From Iris pallida (Eukaryota > Streptophyta > Magnoliopsida > Asparagales > Iridaceae): a stretch of 64,000 bases of DNA. The stretch is from positions 186,001-250,000 of the forward strand of contig JANAVB010012195.1 in NCBI GenBank assembly GCA_029216955.1. Reading direction: 5' to 3'. Positions 36,495-46,003 of this stretch are shown one piece after another. A program made the translations under genes and the position numbers. Positions within the stretch are counted from its first letter, which is position 1. Each line of letters opens with the position of its first letter. Under the pieces are notes generated by a model. The model saw only the letters and a program-made list of their open reading frames with translations. It was not told the origin of the DNA and did not search any database.

Positions 36495-36724
36495 AAGACA
36501 TTTTTGCTGTGGCTCCATTATTTGTTGCATATCTTGTTCAGATATAAATAATAGAGATAGAAAATATATTCAGAGGTACAAGATATGATATATTTCTTGA
36601 TAATTTTATAGAAAATAATATATTTATTATATCTGCTCAGAGGTAATATGGATGTGGCAGAATATACTGAACATTATTATCTCAATTGACAACTTAATCG
36701 AAACAATAAGCTGCTGATATGGAT

Positions 36725-37075
36725 GTGAGATGAACGGAAAAATCGTCAAATACTGGAATGAACGGACAAATCGTCAAAAATGGAAAAATAACGAACGAAT
36801 GAATCGTCAAGTGATGATGAATGAACGGGCGAACCGTCGGGAGATAATGAACAGATGAACCGTCGGATGAATGTAATGAACGGACGAACCGTCAAGTGAA
36901 TTAAATAAACGGATGAACCGTCAGGAGGTAATGAACGAATGAACCGTCAGATGAATGGGTAAACCATCGGATAAATGTAATGAACGGACGAACCTTCAAA
37001 TGAATTAAATAAACGGATGAACCGTCAGGAGATAATGAACGGACGAACCGTCGGATGAATGGGTGAACCATCGTT
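36725..37075. repeat. Degenerate minisatellite between the two antisense genes
   Basis: About a dozen units contain AATGAACGGACGAACCGTC or close variants (GAACGGATGAACCGTCAGG), spaced roughly 20-50 bp, ending shortly before the TATA box at 37093. The GACGGTTC/GAACCGTC motif is partly palindromic. It lies immediately upstream of the small antisense ORF, so it could be part of its promoter. Confidence 0.8.
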
Positions 37076-37092
37076 ATTTAAAGAATCTCTGC

Positions 37093-37102
37093 CTATAAAT
37101 AG
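37093..37102 (+). promoter_or_regulatory. TATA box of the small antisense ORF
   Basis: CTATAAATAG sits about 50 bp before the ATG at 37145, in the plus direction and in the same sequence form as the TATA box of the PMD-like gene (CTATAAATAG at 31549). Confidence 0.65.
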
Positions 37103-37144
37103 AACAGAAATTTAGCAGAAAGGAGCACTTCCACTAACATAAAA

Positions 37145-37468
37145 ATGTCATCTGGAGATGCACCCAAGAAGACTGAACTTGCTCTGAAGGTTGAAGAAGG
37201 CGTTGAAGAACGTCCTGTCGATCCAATTCAGCCAAAGGAGGCACAAGCAGGCGAAGGTTCGTCTGCACCCAAGCCACCGCGAGACATCCTGGACTTTCTG
37301 CTTGAACCAGGAAGGACCAAAGAGGAGGAAGCCATGAGGATGGCCACTTGCAAATTCCTAGTGGGCTCCAGCAAGGAGGTTCTCGGCTCTTTTGCTGACC
37401 GTGTTTTTGAAAAGGACGGCAGTGGTCCACGTCCAAATGTAGAGAAGGATGATAGTGACCTTCCTTAA
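37145..37468 (+). CDS. Small antisense ORF, 107 residues, unknown function
   Basis: Opens MSSGDAPKKTELALKVEEGV and ends at TAA 37466-37468. The protein is hydrophilic, acidic and Pro/Glu/Lys-rich, without signal peptide or membrane segment. One helix-prone stretch (EEEAMRMATCKFLVGSSKEV) is present. It has its own TATA box upstream and AATAAAG about 20 bp downstream. It ends 80 bp from the stop of the integrase on the other strand, so the two transcripts converge. The overlapping minus-strand ORF (37134-37484) has no such signals and is taken as a shadow. I do not recognise the family. Confidence 0.5.
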   Translation: MSSGDAPKKTELALKVEEGVEERPVDPIQPKEAQAGEGSSAPKPPRDILDFLLEPGRTKEEEAMRMATCKFLVGSSKEVLGSFADRVFEKDGSGPRPNVEKDDSDLP

Positions 37469-37548
37469 TATAATGTACTATCATTCATGATGAAATAAAG
37501 TTTTATTTATGAACATGAACTTGTCTGATGATTTACAAACATTTATAT

Positions 37549-38226
37549 TTACACATAGTACTTTTTAAGGAATTTGCCATTGATAGGCATCATTGTAATT
37601 CGTCCATCCAATTCTGAGAGTTGATACGCTCCATTTGAGAAAACTTTGCTCACAACATAAGGACCTTCCCATTTTGCGTCGAATTTGTCTTTGCTCATAT
37701 GAGTCATAGTCATAGGACGTCTGACTGTTAAAACAAGTTCTCCTTGCTGAAAGGCTCTGACCTTCACTTTACGGTTGAAAGTCTTAGAAATACGAGCTTG
37801 GTATAACTCAATATGTTGTTGAGCCATTAATCGCTTCTCATCAAGTGCCTCAAATTCTTGAAGTCGAAGAAGATCATTGTTCTCCGTAGTGAGCTCGTTA
37901 GCAATGGCAATCCTTAAAGAAGGAATTTGAAGTTCCAGAGGAAGAACAGCTTCACAACCATATACCAAAGAGAAAGGTGTAAAACCTGTAGGGTTGCGGA
38001 CCGTAGTTCGGTAAGCCCATAAACATTTGCCAAGCTTTTCACTCCAATTTTGTTTGTTAGTGGATACAAACTTTTTGAGAAGCTTGATAATAGTTTTGTT
38101 GAAGGCTTCAGCAAAACCATTAGCGGCAGGATTGTAGACAGTCGAGGCGACATTGTCAATCCGATGATCATCACAGAATCTGGTGAATTTCTGGCTGATG
38201 AATTGCGGTCCGTTGTCATAAATGAT
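37549..38226 (-). CDS. Integrase C-terminal part of the Tat-like element
   Basis: Below the TGA at about 38225 the frame reads on as YDNGPQF (second catalytic Asp) and NPAANGFAEAFNKTI (catalytic Glu), then a clear ORF from about 37968 with YGCEAVLPLELQIPS. The C-terminal domain KWEGPYVVSKVFSNGAYQLS ends at 37549. It continues 38227-39759 and is separated only by one stop codon after RFGVPR, so integrase is not intact as written. Confidence 0.88.
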   Translation of the reverse strand: MIYDNGPQFISQKFTRFCDDHRIDNVASTVYNPAANGFAEAFNKTIIKLLKKFVSTNKQNWSEKLGKCLWAYRTTVRNPTGFTPFSLVYGCEAVLPLELQIPSLRIAIANELTTENNDLLRLQEFEALDEKRLMAQQHIELYQARISKTFNRKVKVRAFQQGELVLTVRRPMTMTHMSKDKFDAKWEGPYVVSKVFSNGAYQLSELDGRITMMPINGKFLKKYYV

Positions 38227-39759
38227 TCATCGAGGGACACCAAATCGATAAATGACATGGTGTTTGACGAAGTTGATAACACTACTGGTCTTGACTTCAG
38301 CCAAGGGTATAGCTTCAGCCCACTTAGAGAAGTAGTCTGTTATTGCTAGAATGAACCGATGTCCTCTAGAAGAAGGAGGATTAATAGGACCTATGACATC
38401 CATGCTCCAAGCTTCGAAAGGCCAGGAAGCGACTGTCAGATGTAGAAATTCCGACGGTTGATGAATAAAATCTGCATGGATTTGACAGGCTCGATATTTC
38501 CTTGTATATTCGATGGCATCTGATACCATTGAGGGCCAATAGTAACCCATTCTTCGGATGCGATCCTGTAATTTAGGACCAGGCTGATGTGCTCCGCAAA
38601 TACCATCGTGAGCTTCACGCAGTACTTTTTTTGCTTCATCACCAGCTAAACAGCATAGAAGAAGACCATCATAAGTCCGTCGATAGAGAGTCTTAGTGGT
38701 TTGGTTGTAGTAGAACCGTAAACATCGTCGTCGAATACTTGTAGCCTCCTTAGGATCTTTGGGGAGTATGTCATGAACCACGAAGTCGATAAAAGGAGTT
38801 CTCCAATCTTCATTGATAACGTTAGTTTCAGCAAAATTACTGAACTCGATGTTACGATTGTTTTTGACACAAAATAATTCTCGATTAGAGATAACCACCA
38901 CTTGTTGTCTTCTGATGGGGACAGCTAAGACTGCTGCAAGATTGGCTAAGGCATCTGCTTCAGTATTGCAAGCTCGGCGTACATATTCAATAAAGAAAGC
39001 TTTGAACGATGTAGCCATGTTGATTGCTGCTTCAAAATAAGGTACCAGATCTTGATGACGGACTTCATAAGTTCCTCTAACCTGATTGACAACCAGTTTA
39101 GAATCGCCGTAAACTTCGAGATATTCAATGTCTAGTTGTTTAGCTAACTGAAGACCGATGAGTAGAGCATTGTACTCTGCTACATTATTGGAGCAAGGCT
39201 CATCTAGGGAGTATGCTCTTTGAATAGCTGACCCGTCTGGAGAAACAAGGACAACTCCAACTCCTGCGACAATGGCACCATTGGGTCCAATCCTGGATGC
39301 ACCATCAAAGAATAGACGCCAAGTAGGAAATTCTTCAGAGATCAAGTTGACTTCCAACGTCTCGTCTGGAATTTCATCGTAAAGCTTGGATGTTTCCGGT
39401 ACGGGATGAGCCGCCAAGAAATCCGCCAGTGCTTGACCTTTGACAGACTTTTGAGGAACATACACCATGTCATATTGAGCTAGGAGGATGGCCCATGTAG
39501 CAAGCCGAGAGTTGAGTGTGCTAGGTTTCTTCATCAGTACCCGAAGAGGATTGACTCGGGATATAACATGAATGGTTTGACCAATGATGTAATGCCTTGT
39601 CTTTTGAACGGCGAACATAAGGGCTAGACATTCTTTTTCAACCGGACTATAACGGTGTTCAGCACCAATCATAGTACGACTAAGATAATAGATGGCCTGT
39701 TCATGACCTTCTTTATTTTTTTGGGCGAGGTAAAGCACCCAATGAATGATCCATAGCAC
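38227..39759 (-). CDS. RNase H, second RNase H and integrase N-terminal part (Tat-like pol)
   Basis: The 510-residue ORF begins within the Ty3-type RNase H (about 10-120, ending KGQALADFL). A second, archaeal-type RNase H follows at about 148-280, with candidate catalytic residues Asp in LFFDGASR, Glu in NVAEYNALL, Asp in VYGDSKLV and Asp in EADALANL. The integrase zinc-binding region is at about 383-430 (HDGICGAH...CQIH) and the first catalytic Asp is in WSMDVIGPI near 458. Two RNase H domains in a row mark the Tat/Ogre lineage. The ORF is joined to the RT by a one-base frameshift near 39733. Confidence 0.92.
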   Translation of the reverse strand: MLWIIHWVLYLAQKNKEGHEQAIYYLSRTMIGAEHRYSPVEKECLALMFAVQKTRHYIIGQTIHVISRVNPLRVLMKKPSTLNSRLATWAILLAQYDMVYVPQKSVKGQALADFLAAHPVPETSKLYDEIPDETLEVNLISEEFPTWRLFFDGASRIGPNGAIVAGVGVVLVSPDGSAIQRAYSLDEPCSNNVAEYNALLIGLQLAKQLDIEYLEVYGDSKLVVNQVRGTYEVRHQDLVPYFEAAINMATSFKAFFIEYVRRACNTEADALANLAAVLAVPIRRQQVVVISNRELFCVKNNRNIEFSNFAETNVINEDWRTPFIDFVVHDILPKDPKEATSIRRRCLRFYYNQTTKTLYRRTYDGLLLCCLAGDEAKKVLREAHDGICGAHQPGPKLQDRIRRMGYYWPSMVSDAIEYTRKYRACQIHADFIHQPSEFLHLTVASWPFEAWSMDVIGPINPPSSRGHRFILAITDYFSKWAEAIPLAEVKTSSVINFVKHHVIYRFGVPR

Positions 39760-40780
39760 GGACGTACATTAAGAATGGAATACCCGAGATTGGTGGCACC
39801 AAGACTGGTGGGTTCATAAGATATCGTTTGATGTCGTCAAATGCTTGTTGACATTCTTCAGTCCAAATAAAAGATACACCTTTCTTCATTAGCTGAGTGA
39901 ATGGTCTGCAGCGTCCAGACAAGTTCAAAATGAATCTCCTGATGTACGCAAGTCGACCTTGGAATCCTCGTAGCTCTTTTAGGTTACGTGGAGGACGCAT
40001 CTCTTGAATGGCTTTGATCTTCTCGGGATCCACGTGTATACCCTTAGAGGTAATAACGAAGCCGAGAAACTTACCACTAGAGATACCCAAGAATGACTTG
40101 GTGGGATTTATTTTGAGCTGATGTTGACGCATGAGATTGAAGATTGTTCTCAAATCTTGGATATGATCTTCTTTCAGACGACTTTTGACAGCAATATCAT
40201 CAACATAACATTCGACTGTTTTATGAAGATGATCTCGAAAGATAGTACTCATAGCTCGTTGATATGTTGTACCAGCGTTCTTGAGACCAAATAGCATCAC
40301 TGTGTAGCAATAGATTCCCCGAGGAGTACGAAAAGATGTGTATTTTTCATCTTCGGGATTCATCTTGATCTGATTGTATCCAGAGAATCCATCCATAAAA
40401 GATATTCGCTCGAACCCACAGGTATTGTCAATCATAACATCCGTGATAGGGAGAGGAAATTCATCTTTCGGACATGCTTCATTAAGATCCCGAAAGTCGA
40501 TGCAGACTCGAACTTTGCCAGTTTTCTTCAGGACTGGAACAACGTAGGCTACCCAATCAGGATGTTGTTCTTCTCGAATAAAGCCACAAGCAATGAGTTT
40601 CTTGACTTTATCATCGATTACGTCCATCATTTCAGGCTTGAATCGCCGTTGCTGCTGTTTGACTGGCTTAGCATTAGGCAGAATGTTCAGTTTATGAGTA
40701 GCAATTTTAGGATCTAAACCTGGCATGTCCTCATAACTCCAAGCAAAGACGTCAATGTATTCTTTAATAAGAAGAATCAA
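39713..40780 (-). CDS. Reverse transcriptase of the Tat-like element
   Basis: This 355-residue ORF contains VRVCIDFRDLNEACPKDEFP near 90, GFSGYNQIKM, LFGLKNAGTTYQRAM and the catalytic YVDDIAVKS near 192. It ends in the first RNase H (FDDIKRYLMNPPVL). It copies element RNA into DNA. The frame is lost at about 39733, where a run of three Ts on the minus strand (GGTGCTTTACCTCGCC) has one base too many; the RNase H continues in the overlapping ORF at 39759. Confidence 0.93.
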   Translation of the reverse strand: MILLIKEYIDVFAWSYEDMPGLDPKIATHKLNILPNAKPVKQQQRRFKPEMMDVIDDKVKKLIACGFIREEQHPDWVAYVVPVLKKTGKVRVCIDFRDLNEACPKDEFPLPITDVMIDNTCGFERISFMDGFSGYNQIKMNPEDEKYTSFRTPRGIYCYTVMLFGLKNAGTTYQRAMSTIFRDHLHKTVECYVDDIAVKSRLKEDHIQDLRTIFNLMRQHQLKINPTKSFLGISSGKFLGFVITSKGIHVDPEKIKAIQEMRPPRNLKELRGFQGRLAYIRRFILNLSGRCRPFTQLMKKGVSFIWTEECQQAFDDIKRYLMNPPVLVPPISGIPFLMYVRAMDHSLGALPRPKK

Positions 40781-40855
40781 CTCTTGCTTATCTGCTTCCG
40801 AAAGATTCTTACTAATAAAGATTGGACGAGGTGACTCGCTTTCTCCTACATCAAC

Positions 40856-41167
40856 TTAAACTAGTTGATCTTCAGTAGGAGGTTCTCTTTGTTCAAATCG
40901 GAGTACCCACTGATTATCCATCTGTTGAGCCCAAGGATCTGTTTCAGAACTTTCTTCAATGTCCTCATCATATCCTTCCGGAAGTTCAGCAGAAACCATA
41001 TTGGAAGATACGATTACACGATGGACTTCACCAATGCTAGTGTCAGAATCCCATGATCTGGAATCGGAAGAATTAGAACGTTCTTCGCTATCAGAATCAA
41101 AAACTGCTGGGGATAACATTGGAGGGGAAGCGTATCCGAGACCTCTTTTGGTCCTGCTGTAATACAT
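40856..41167 (-). CDS. Acidic linker between protease and RT (Tat-like element)
   Basis: An open stretch of 103 residues, rich in Ser, Asp and Glu (SDSEERSNSSDSRSWDSDTS), ends about 75 bp before the RT frame. Tat/Ogre elements usually have a long variable spacer here, and Ogre elements have been reported with an intron in this interval. I did not find a convincing splice pair, so splicing is unproven. Confidence 0.5.
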   Translation of the reverse strand: MYYSRTKRGLGYASPPMLSPAVFDSDSEERSNSSDSRSWDSDTSIGEVHRVIVSSNMVSAELPEGYDEDIEESSETDPWAQQMDNQWVLRFEQREPPTEDQLV

Positions 41168-41347
41168 TTCTGACTTTCCTTATGGAACAGCGGTACGAAG
41201 AGGAGTTTTTCTTCCCTTACCGTAGTTGAGGCCGCTTTTGAAGTCGTAACCCATTTTTCGGACGATGTCTTTTGATTGTTGACTGTAACGACGGAATTGA
41301 AGATGTCCCGTGTCGTTAACTTTGCTATCATCCGTGAAGCTAAATTT

Positions 41348-42664
41348 TTATTCCGGTCTTTTACTAAAAAGTATTGGACGTTCACCTTTCTTGCGAGCAG
41401 GAACAATACGATATGAGTCTTTTGAGTGTTCACATGAAACTTCTGTTTGAAGAGATTGTACAACTCCTATTGTAAATGACTCAAAGCTATCTAACATATC
41501 CAAATAGCATTTAGTATGATAAATAACATCAGTATACTGGAAAGTAGATGCTTTTTCATTGATATGTACATCTGTATTTACAGCAGGACCTTTAGCCTTA
41601 GCAGGCTTGGTCAAATTGATTACAAGAGGGGGAGAAAAAGAACGTAGAGGAGGCTTGTTACGACGAAGGTCAATAACAAGTGGCTCAGAGGAGGTGAGCT
41701 CCCTTTTGTCCTTGTTATGAGATAGATCAACAACAAGTGGCTCAGAAGAAGTGAGCTGCTTTTTGTCCTTGTTACGACGTAAGTCGATAACAAGTGGCTC
41801 AGAAGAGGTGAGCTCCCTTTGATTTTGATCATCATCAACTGATTTCTTTTGGACTGGCAAGTGAATAGCCAGTGGTTTAGAAGATTGAGGATGAGAAACA
41901 CGCCCTTTGACAGGTATGATGAGAGTGTCATTGGGTACTGCTTCTTGGTCATCTTCAGTATCCATGGCCAATACCACTTTCATAAATTCCTCCTTGTACA
42001 TACGAGCATCGTTGCAATATGCTTCGACGCCTTTGAAAGGATAAAGATCTGCAACTTTCTTGTAAACTTGTCCTTTGTCATCAACATATTTAAAGCATTT
42101 ATGAAGAGTTGATGGAACAACATTATGTTCATGGAGGAATGGTTTTTCCAGAAGAGCGTTGTAAGAACAACCATGATTGTCAATGATATAAAAGGTCACC
42201 TTTGTGCGAAGATTGCCTATTTGGAGTTTTAGGCGAATCTTGCCTAAAGGTTCACTCCTGCCTTGGTTGAATCCTAAAATAGTGGTGATTGTGCTTGAAA
42301 GACTATGCACTGGTATCTTCAACGCATCTAGCATTGTCTTTGGCATGATGCTAAGTGCAGACCCTGGATCTATCAGGATACGATCAACTTTTATCGAATC
42401 GACATATCCTGTATAGTAGAAAGGACGATCATGTCTATTATCCTCCAATAGCATATCATCCTGAGTGAAAGTGATGTTTGGAATCAACTCCAGGATACTA
42501 TGACAATGACGACAAGAGATCGGTTCTAATTCTGGCTTTTTGAGAAGAGTTAAGCAAGTTTCAGCCTGCATCAGAGCTTCACTTAAAGTCTCTCGAGTCT
42601 CCTTGGAAAGGCGCAAGAGCTCGAAAACTGATAGCCTAGCCGGTGTATTGGCCAGTTGTGCCAA
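41348..42664 (-). CDS. Protease region of the Tat-like polyprotein
   Basis: A 438-residue ORF. The retropepsin active site is RILIDPGSALSIMP near residue 96, with Pro where Ser/Thr is usual, followed by LGFNQGRSEPLG and the flap/second-loop region IDNHGCSYNALLEKPFLHEH. Residues about 284-345 contain three tandem copies of an LTSSEPLVIDLRRNKDK-type repeat of about 22 residues, encoded near 41630-41820. The role is to cut the gag-pol polyprotein. The frame is interrupted both upstream and downstream. Confidence 0.88.
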   Translation of the reverse strand: MAQLANTPARLSVFELLRLSKETRETLSEALMQAETCLTLLKKPELEPISCRHCHSILELIPNITFTQDDMLLEDNRHDRPFYYTGYVDSIKVDRILIDPGSALSIMPKTMLDALKIPVHSLSSTITTILGFNQGRSEPLGKIRLKLQIGNLRTKVTFYIIDNHGCSYNALLEKPFLHEHNVVPSTLHKCFKYVDDKGQVYKKVADLYPFKGVEAYCNDARMYKEEFMKVVLAMDTEDDQEAVPNDTLIIPVKGRVSHPQSSKPLAIHLPVQKKSVDDDQNQRELTSSEPLVIDLRRNKDKKQLTSSEPLVVDLSHNKDKRELTSSEPLVIDLRRNKPPLRSFSPPLVINLTKPAKAKGPAVNTDVHINEKASTFQYTDVIYHTKCYLDMLDSFESFTIGVVQSLQTEVSCEHSKDSYRIVPARKKGERPILFSKRPE

Positions 42665-42756
42665 TATATCAAAATTGTATGGCTTTTCAAGTCCTGTAGG
42701 AGATGATTTCTTTAGGGGTTTGTCGAAGTGGACTTGTTGCTTGCCTCTGTCAGCAA

Positions 42757-43642
42757 CTACCGTTTAGGAGGAACAGGTACTACGACTGGTGAAGATGTGG
42801 AAGGAATTTCTTCAGAGGAAGTAGATTGTACTGGAATAGGTTCAGAAGAAGAGGTAGGGTTTTCTTGAGCCTCAGAATGATCTTTCAAGTAAGCTTTCCC
42901 TGATCTGGTGCTTAACAGAATTTCTTCGTCAACGATGGGTTCAAAAGACACCATGTTGCAAATTTTTGTCTTGCCTTTAGAACGACCTTTCTTCTTGGAA
43001 GAAGAGGGCACTTCAAATTCCAGAGCGAGATCGGGATGAATCCACATAATTTCACCGTTGTCAAGAGACAAGGGAACAAGACCTTCATTTGGTAGAAGTG
43101 GGAGATTCTCAATCTCAAGAGTAGCTTTAGGAATTGGAATGACACCGTGCTGTACCATCTGCGGAGGAAAGTCACCAAACTGGATTGAAACCATGTTCGC
43201 AGTAACAGTCTTCTCATCTTGCTGCAGAGTGACAACACCAGCATTGACAAGCTCTTAATTTTGCCCTTGAGCACGTAACATGCTCGAGTAGGATGTCCAA
43301 TAAACCTGTGGTAGACACAATATTTAGGATGATCTGTCTTACCGACTTCATCAGGTTTCTTTGGGTCTGGGAGCTGAATTTTGTTGCTTTTGAGTAAACA
43401 TTCAAAGATACTTGCAGTGTCATTCTCGTCAAAAGAATATTCCACTTTCGGACGAGGTTCCTTGGTGGAGGTGCAGAAGAAGTAGGAGTGGATGTAGGTG
43501 GAGCCACATTGACGGCCAAAGATTCTTTATTCTTGTTCAAATTGTTGTTCAAAGTCTCTTTTGCTTTGCGGTTGTTTTGGCGGTTGCCACCACCTGACGT
43601 CTGATGCTCATCTCGATCGGGGTTAGACATCTGTACCCCCAA
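42757..43642 (-). pseudogene. gag C-terminal part with zinc-finger-like motif, frame-broken
   Basis: Three overlapping minus-strand ORFs share this interval, so coding continuity is broken by frameshifts. The best marker is YCVYHRFIGHPTRACYVLKG (about 43255-43315), the CxxH..GH..xxC motif typical of Tat/Ogre gag, followed by VSIQFGDFPPQMVQHG and a Ser/Pro-rich linker towards the protease. Confidence 0.75.
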
Positions 43643-43802
43643 TTATTTGAACTTCTCGCACTCACTTCCGTAGCTTTGGCGTTGACGATGAATGAAGGCC
43701 AATCTTGGAATTGGGTAGATCCCGTCCACATACTGATGATAGGCAAAAGATTTGCCTTACAAGTATCAATAGTGACAGCAGCTGGAGTTCCGGGAGGCAT
43801 TT

Positions 43803-44321
43803 TCAAAGCTTCACGGCGGAACCGTTCGATGAAACTCTCAGCAGTTTATTGTGTTTCTGTTTGATTTTGTTGAGAGTCGACATAGTCATGTCGTTAAATC
43901 CTTCATAGAACCGTTCCAGGAAGATTTGCTTGAGACCTGAGAAAGAAGTGATACAACCATCGGGCAAACTTCTGTACCAGTCATATGCTACGCCGGCTAA
44001 ACAACCGACGAACACTCTGGTAAGAAGAGCGTCATTTGGCTGGAGTTGAACGGTCATTACCTCAAAATGATTGATGAATTGACTAGGAGAAGTACTGCCA
44101 TCGAACAAAGAGATTATTGGGATTTTGTACTTCGGTGGAAAGGGGACTTCCTTCCATTCAACTGGATAGGGCTGCTTGATCCCCAATCTTTGCAAGTTAT
44201 CTTTCTCTTTGAAAGCTTCGAACTGGGTTCGCAAGAGTTTGACAGCTTCATTGGCGTCTTCAGATAACGAAGAGGGAGCAGGTTGAGTTAGAGGTTGAAG
44301 GAGGAACAGCATTGTAAGCAC
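43803..44321 (-). CDS. gag core of the Tat-like element
   Basis: A 172-residue ORF with the retrotransposon gag domain: PVEWKEVPFPPKYKIPIISL, FDGSTSPSQFINHFEVMTVQ, LAGVAYDWYRSLPDGCITSF and FLERFYEG. This protein would form the particle. The ORF ends in a frameshift before 43803 and continues in other frames. Confidence 0.88.
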   Translation of the reverse strand: MLTMLFLLQPLTQPAPSSLSEDANEAVKLLRTQFEAFKEKDNLQRLGIKQPYPVEWKEVPFPPKYKIPIISLFDGSTSPSQFINHFEVMTVQLQPNDALLTRVFVGCLAGVAYDWYRSLPDGCITSFSGLKQIFLERFYEGFNDMTMSTLNKIKQKHNKLLRVSSNGSAVKL

Positions 44322-44630
44322 TACCCCCAGCTCCTGATTGACTAGGTGTAGTTTGAATTTGTACTTGTACAGGAGGCATTTGAGGAGACACTACCCCTAG
44401 CCCAGTATTGGCAGGTACCGAAGATGCTATGATCTCTGGACTCGTAGTAGGTGCAATTGGTGGTGTAACATGTTATGCCACAATGATGGAATGTATACTA
44501 GCAACCATTTCAGCCATAGTTTTTAGTCTTCAAGTGAAGCGATTCGTTGTTCTTGATTTGTAGAAGTTGAAGTCTGGATCTTCATTGACAACATAACTGT
44601 CACTTCTCTTGGTACAGTGGAAGACACTGT

Positions 44631-45992
44631 TTATTCAGAGCTTTCGCTATATGCATCATAGTCAGAAAAGGAATCATCTCCTGACTGAGAAGTAGAAAGA
44701 TAACCTGAAGGGTTTTGAAGAAGATTCCTTTGACCGATTATATCTCGGCTTCGAGAACGGGTATGTCGAAACACTTCTTCAGAAGATTCTTGGAGTAACT
44801 CTAAATACCGCTGGCTTGGTTTGTGAGGTTTACCGTTAGAGCATCTTCTACCCCCAGTGTCTCGGGAAGTCATGTTAATAGAAGCATACAAGACTTCATC
44901 TTCCTCTGACATAGGTTCAGATTTAGCAAAAGTCAGACGATCGAAGACAGATCGTTTTGTTGTTTGACAACAACATTGGATGATAACTTTGTGATTGCAA
45001 TGATGATCAGATGGTTGAACTGAAGATGTCGGGATAGTATCCCTCTTTTGTCTAAGATGTTCCCGGAGATCGGGAACAACAACAGGACGAAGAAAACTCT
45101 GAGGGATCTGTTCTTTGATAACATTTGGAACATGATTCCGATTCTTCAAATATTTAGTCCCTTGAGTATACAGGAAAGTACTTACTTCATTGGCATAAGT
45201 GTCAGGATTTTTAACCGTGGAGATTTGTTTTTGATGATGTTTGGTCTTCGGCATTGGCTGTTTGCGTTTTACCGAAGTGGGTCTATTGAGATAAGTTCTG
45301 AGATCAGCAAATTCACCCCCAGGGGCTTCTGTCTGAGATACTAACAGTTTTCCCTGTCTAGAACGGGAAATCTTAAGAGTCGGGAGGTCTTGGAGTTCTG
45401 CTACCGGGGTAGGCAGAATACCTCTTTGGTCAGTACAAGTTCTCTTGTTATAAAGGAAAGAAGAATCCTTGTTTGAAAGAGTTCTAGTACTGATTGGTGC
45501 CGAGGCACGTTCAGATTGATCTTCTTCGATAAAAACTGAAGAAGATTGAGAAAAGACCAAAGGGCCTTTTCCTTTGTTTTGTGAAGAAGGGTTATCTAAA
45601 GAGCGTTTCCCTCTGTTGTCTTCCAAGTCATGGGACAAGGAAGTTTGAGAAAAGACCAACGGGCCTTTTCCTTTGTTTTGAGGAGGAAAAGGAATAGCCA
45701 AAGGACTACCCCCAGTGGATTGCGCAGGAGCAACAGTGTGTTTAGGAAGAGCAGAGCTTTTCCTTGTTATGAGAAGAAGAGAGCTTAGCCAAAAGGCTAT
45801 CACTCTTGGATTGTGCAGGAATGCTTTGCGCATGAGTTGATGGTACACTGGTTCTGCCACAGAGACTGTGGTTTGCGCATCAGGAGTTTTTGCCACAGAA
45901 TGCTTAGGTTGTACTCTGGTTGCTGGAGTGTTGGTTTGCGGAAGTTTGGCAGCCAATTGCGCCAGAGGTATAGGGACTTTACACTTAGCCAT
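44631..45992 (-). CDS. Gag N-terminal extension ORF of the Tat-like element
   Basis: A 453-residue ORF beginning MAKCKVPIPLAQLAAKL, Ser/Pro/Lys-rich and probably disordered. An NKGKGPLVFSQ motif occurs twice (about residues 104-114 and 140-150). The tail is Ser/Asp-rich (SQSGDDSFSDYDAYSESSE). I recognise no domain. A separate upstream ORF is seen in Ogre-type elements, which is the likely explanation. The same start recurs in the second copy at 54606, with different indels. Confidence 0.7.
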   Translation of the reverse strand: MAKCKVPIPLAQLAAKLPQTNTPATRVQPKHSVAKTPDAQTTVSVAEPVYHQLMRKAFLHNPRVIAFWLSSLLLITRKSSALPKHTVAPAQSTGGSPLAIPFPPQNKGKGPLVFSQTSLSHDLEDNRGKRSLDNPSSQNKGKGPLVFSQSSSVFIEEDQSERASAPISTRTLSNKDSSFLYNKRTCTDQRGILPTPVAELQDLPTLKISRSRQGKLLVSQTEAPGGEFADLRTYLNRPTSVKRKQPMPKTKHHQKQISTVKNPDTYANEVSTFLYTQGTKYLKNRNHVPNVIKEQIPQSFLRPVVVPDLREHLRQKRDTIPTSSVQPSDHHCNHKVIIQCCCQTTKRSVFDRLTFAKSEPMSEEDEVLYASINMTSRDTGGRRCSNGKPHKPSQRYLELLQESSEEVFRHTRSRSRDIIGQRNLLQNPSGYLSTSQSGDDSFSDYDAYSESSE

Positions 45993-46003
45993 GGCAGCAT
46001 ATA

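Noticed and set aside
37134..37484. 116-codon minus-strand ORF opposite the small antisense ORF
   Set aside because: It lacks a TATA box and poly(A) signal and has no similarity to integrase, whose frame ends at 37549.
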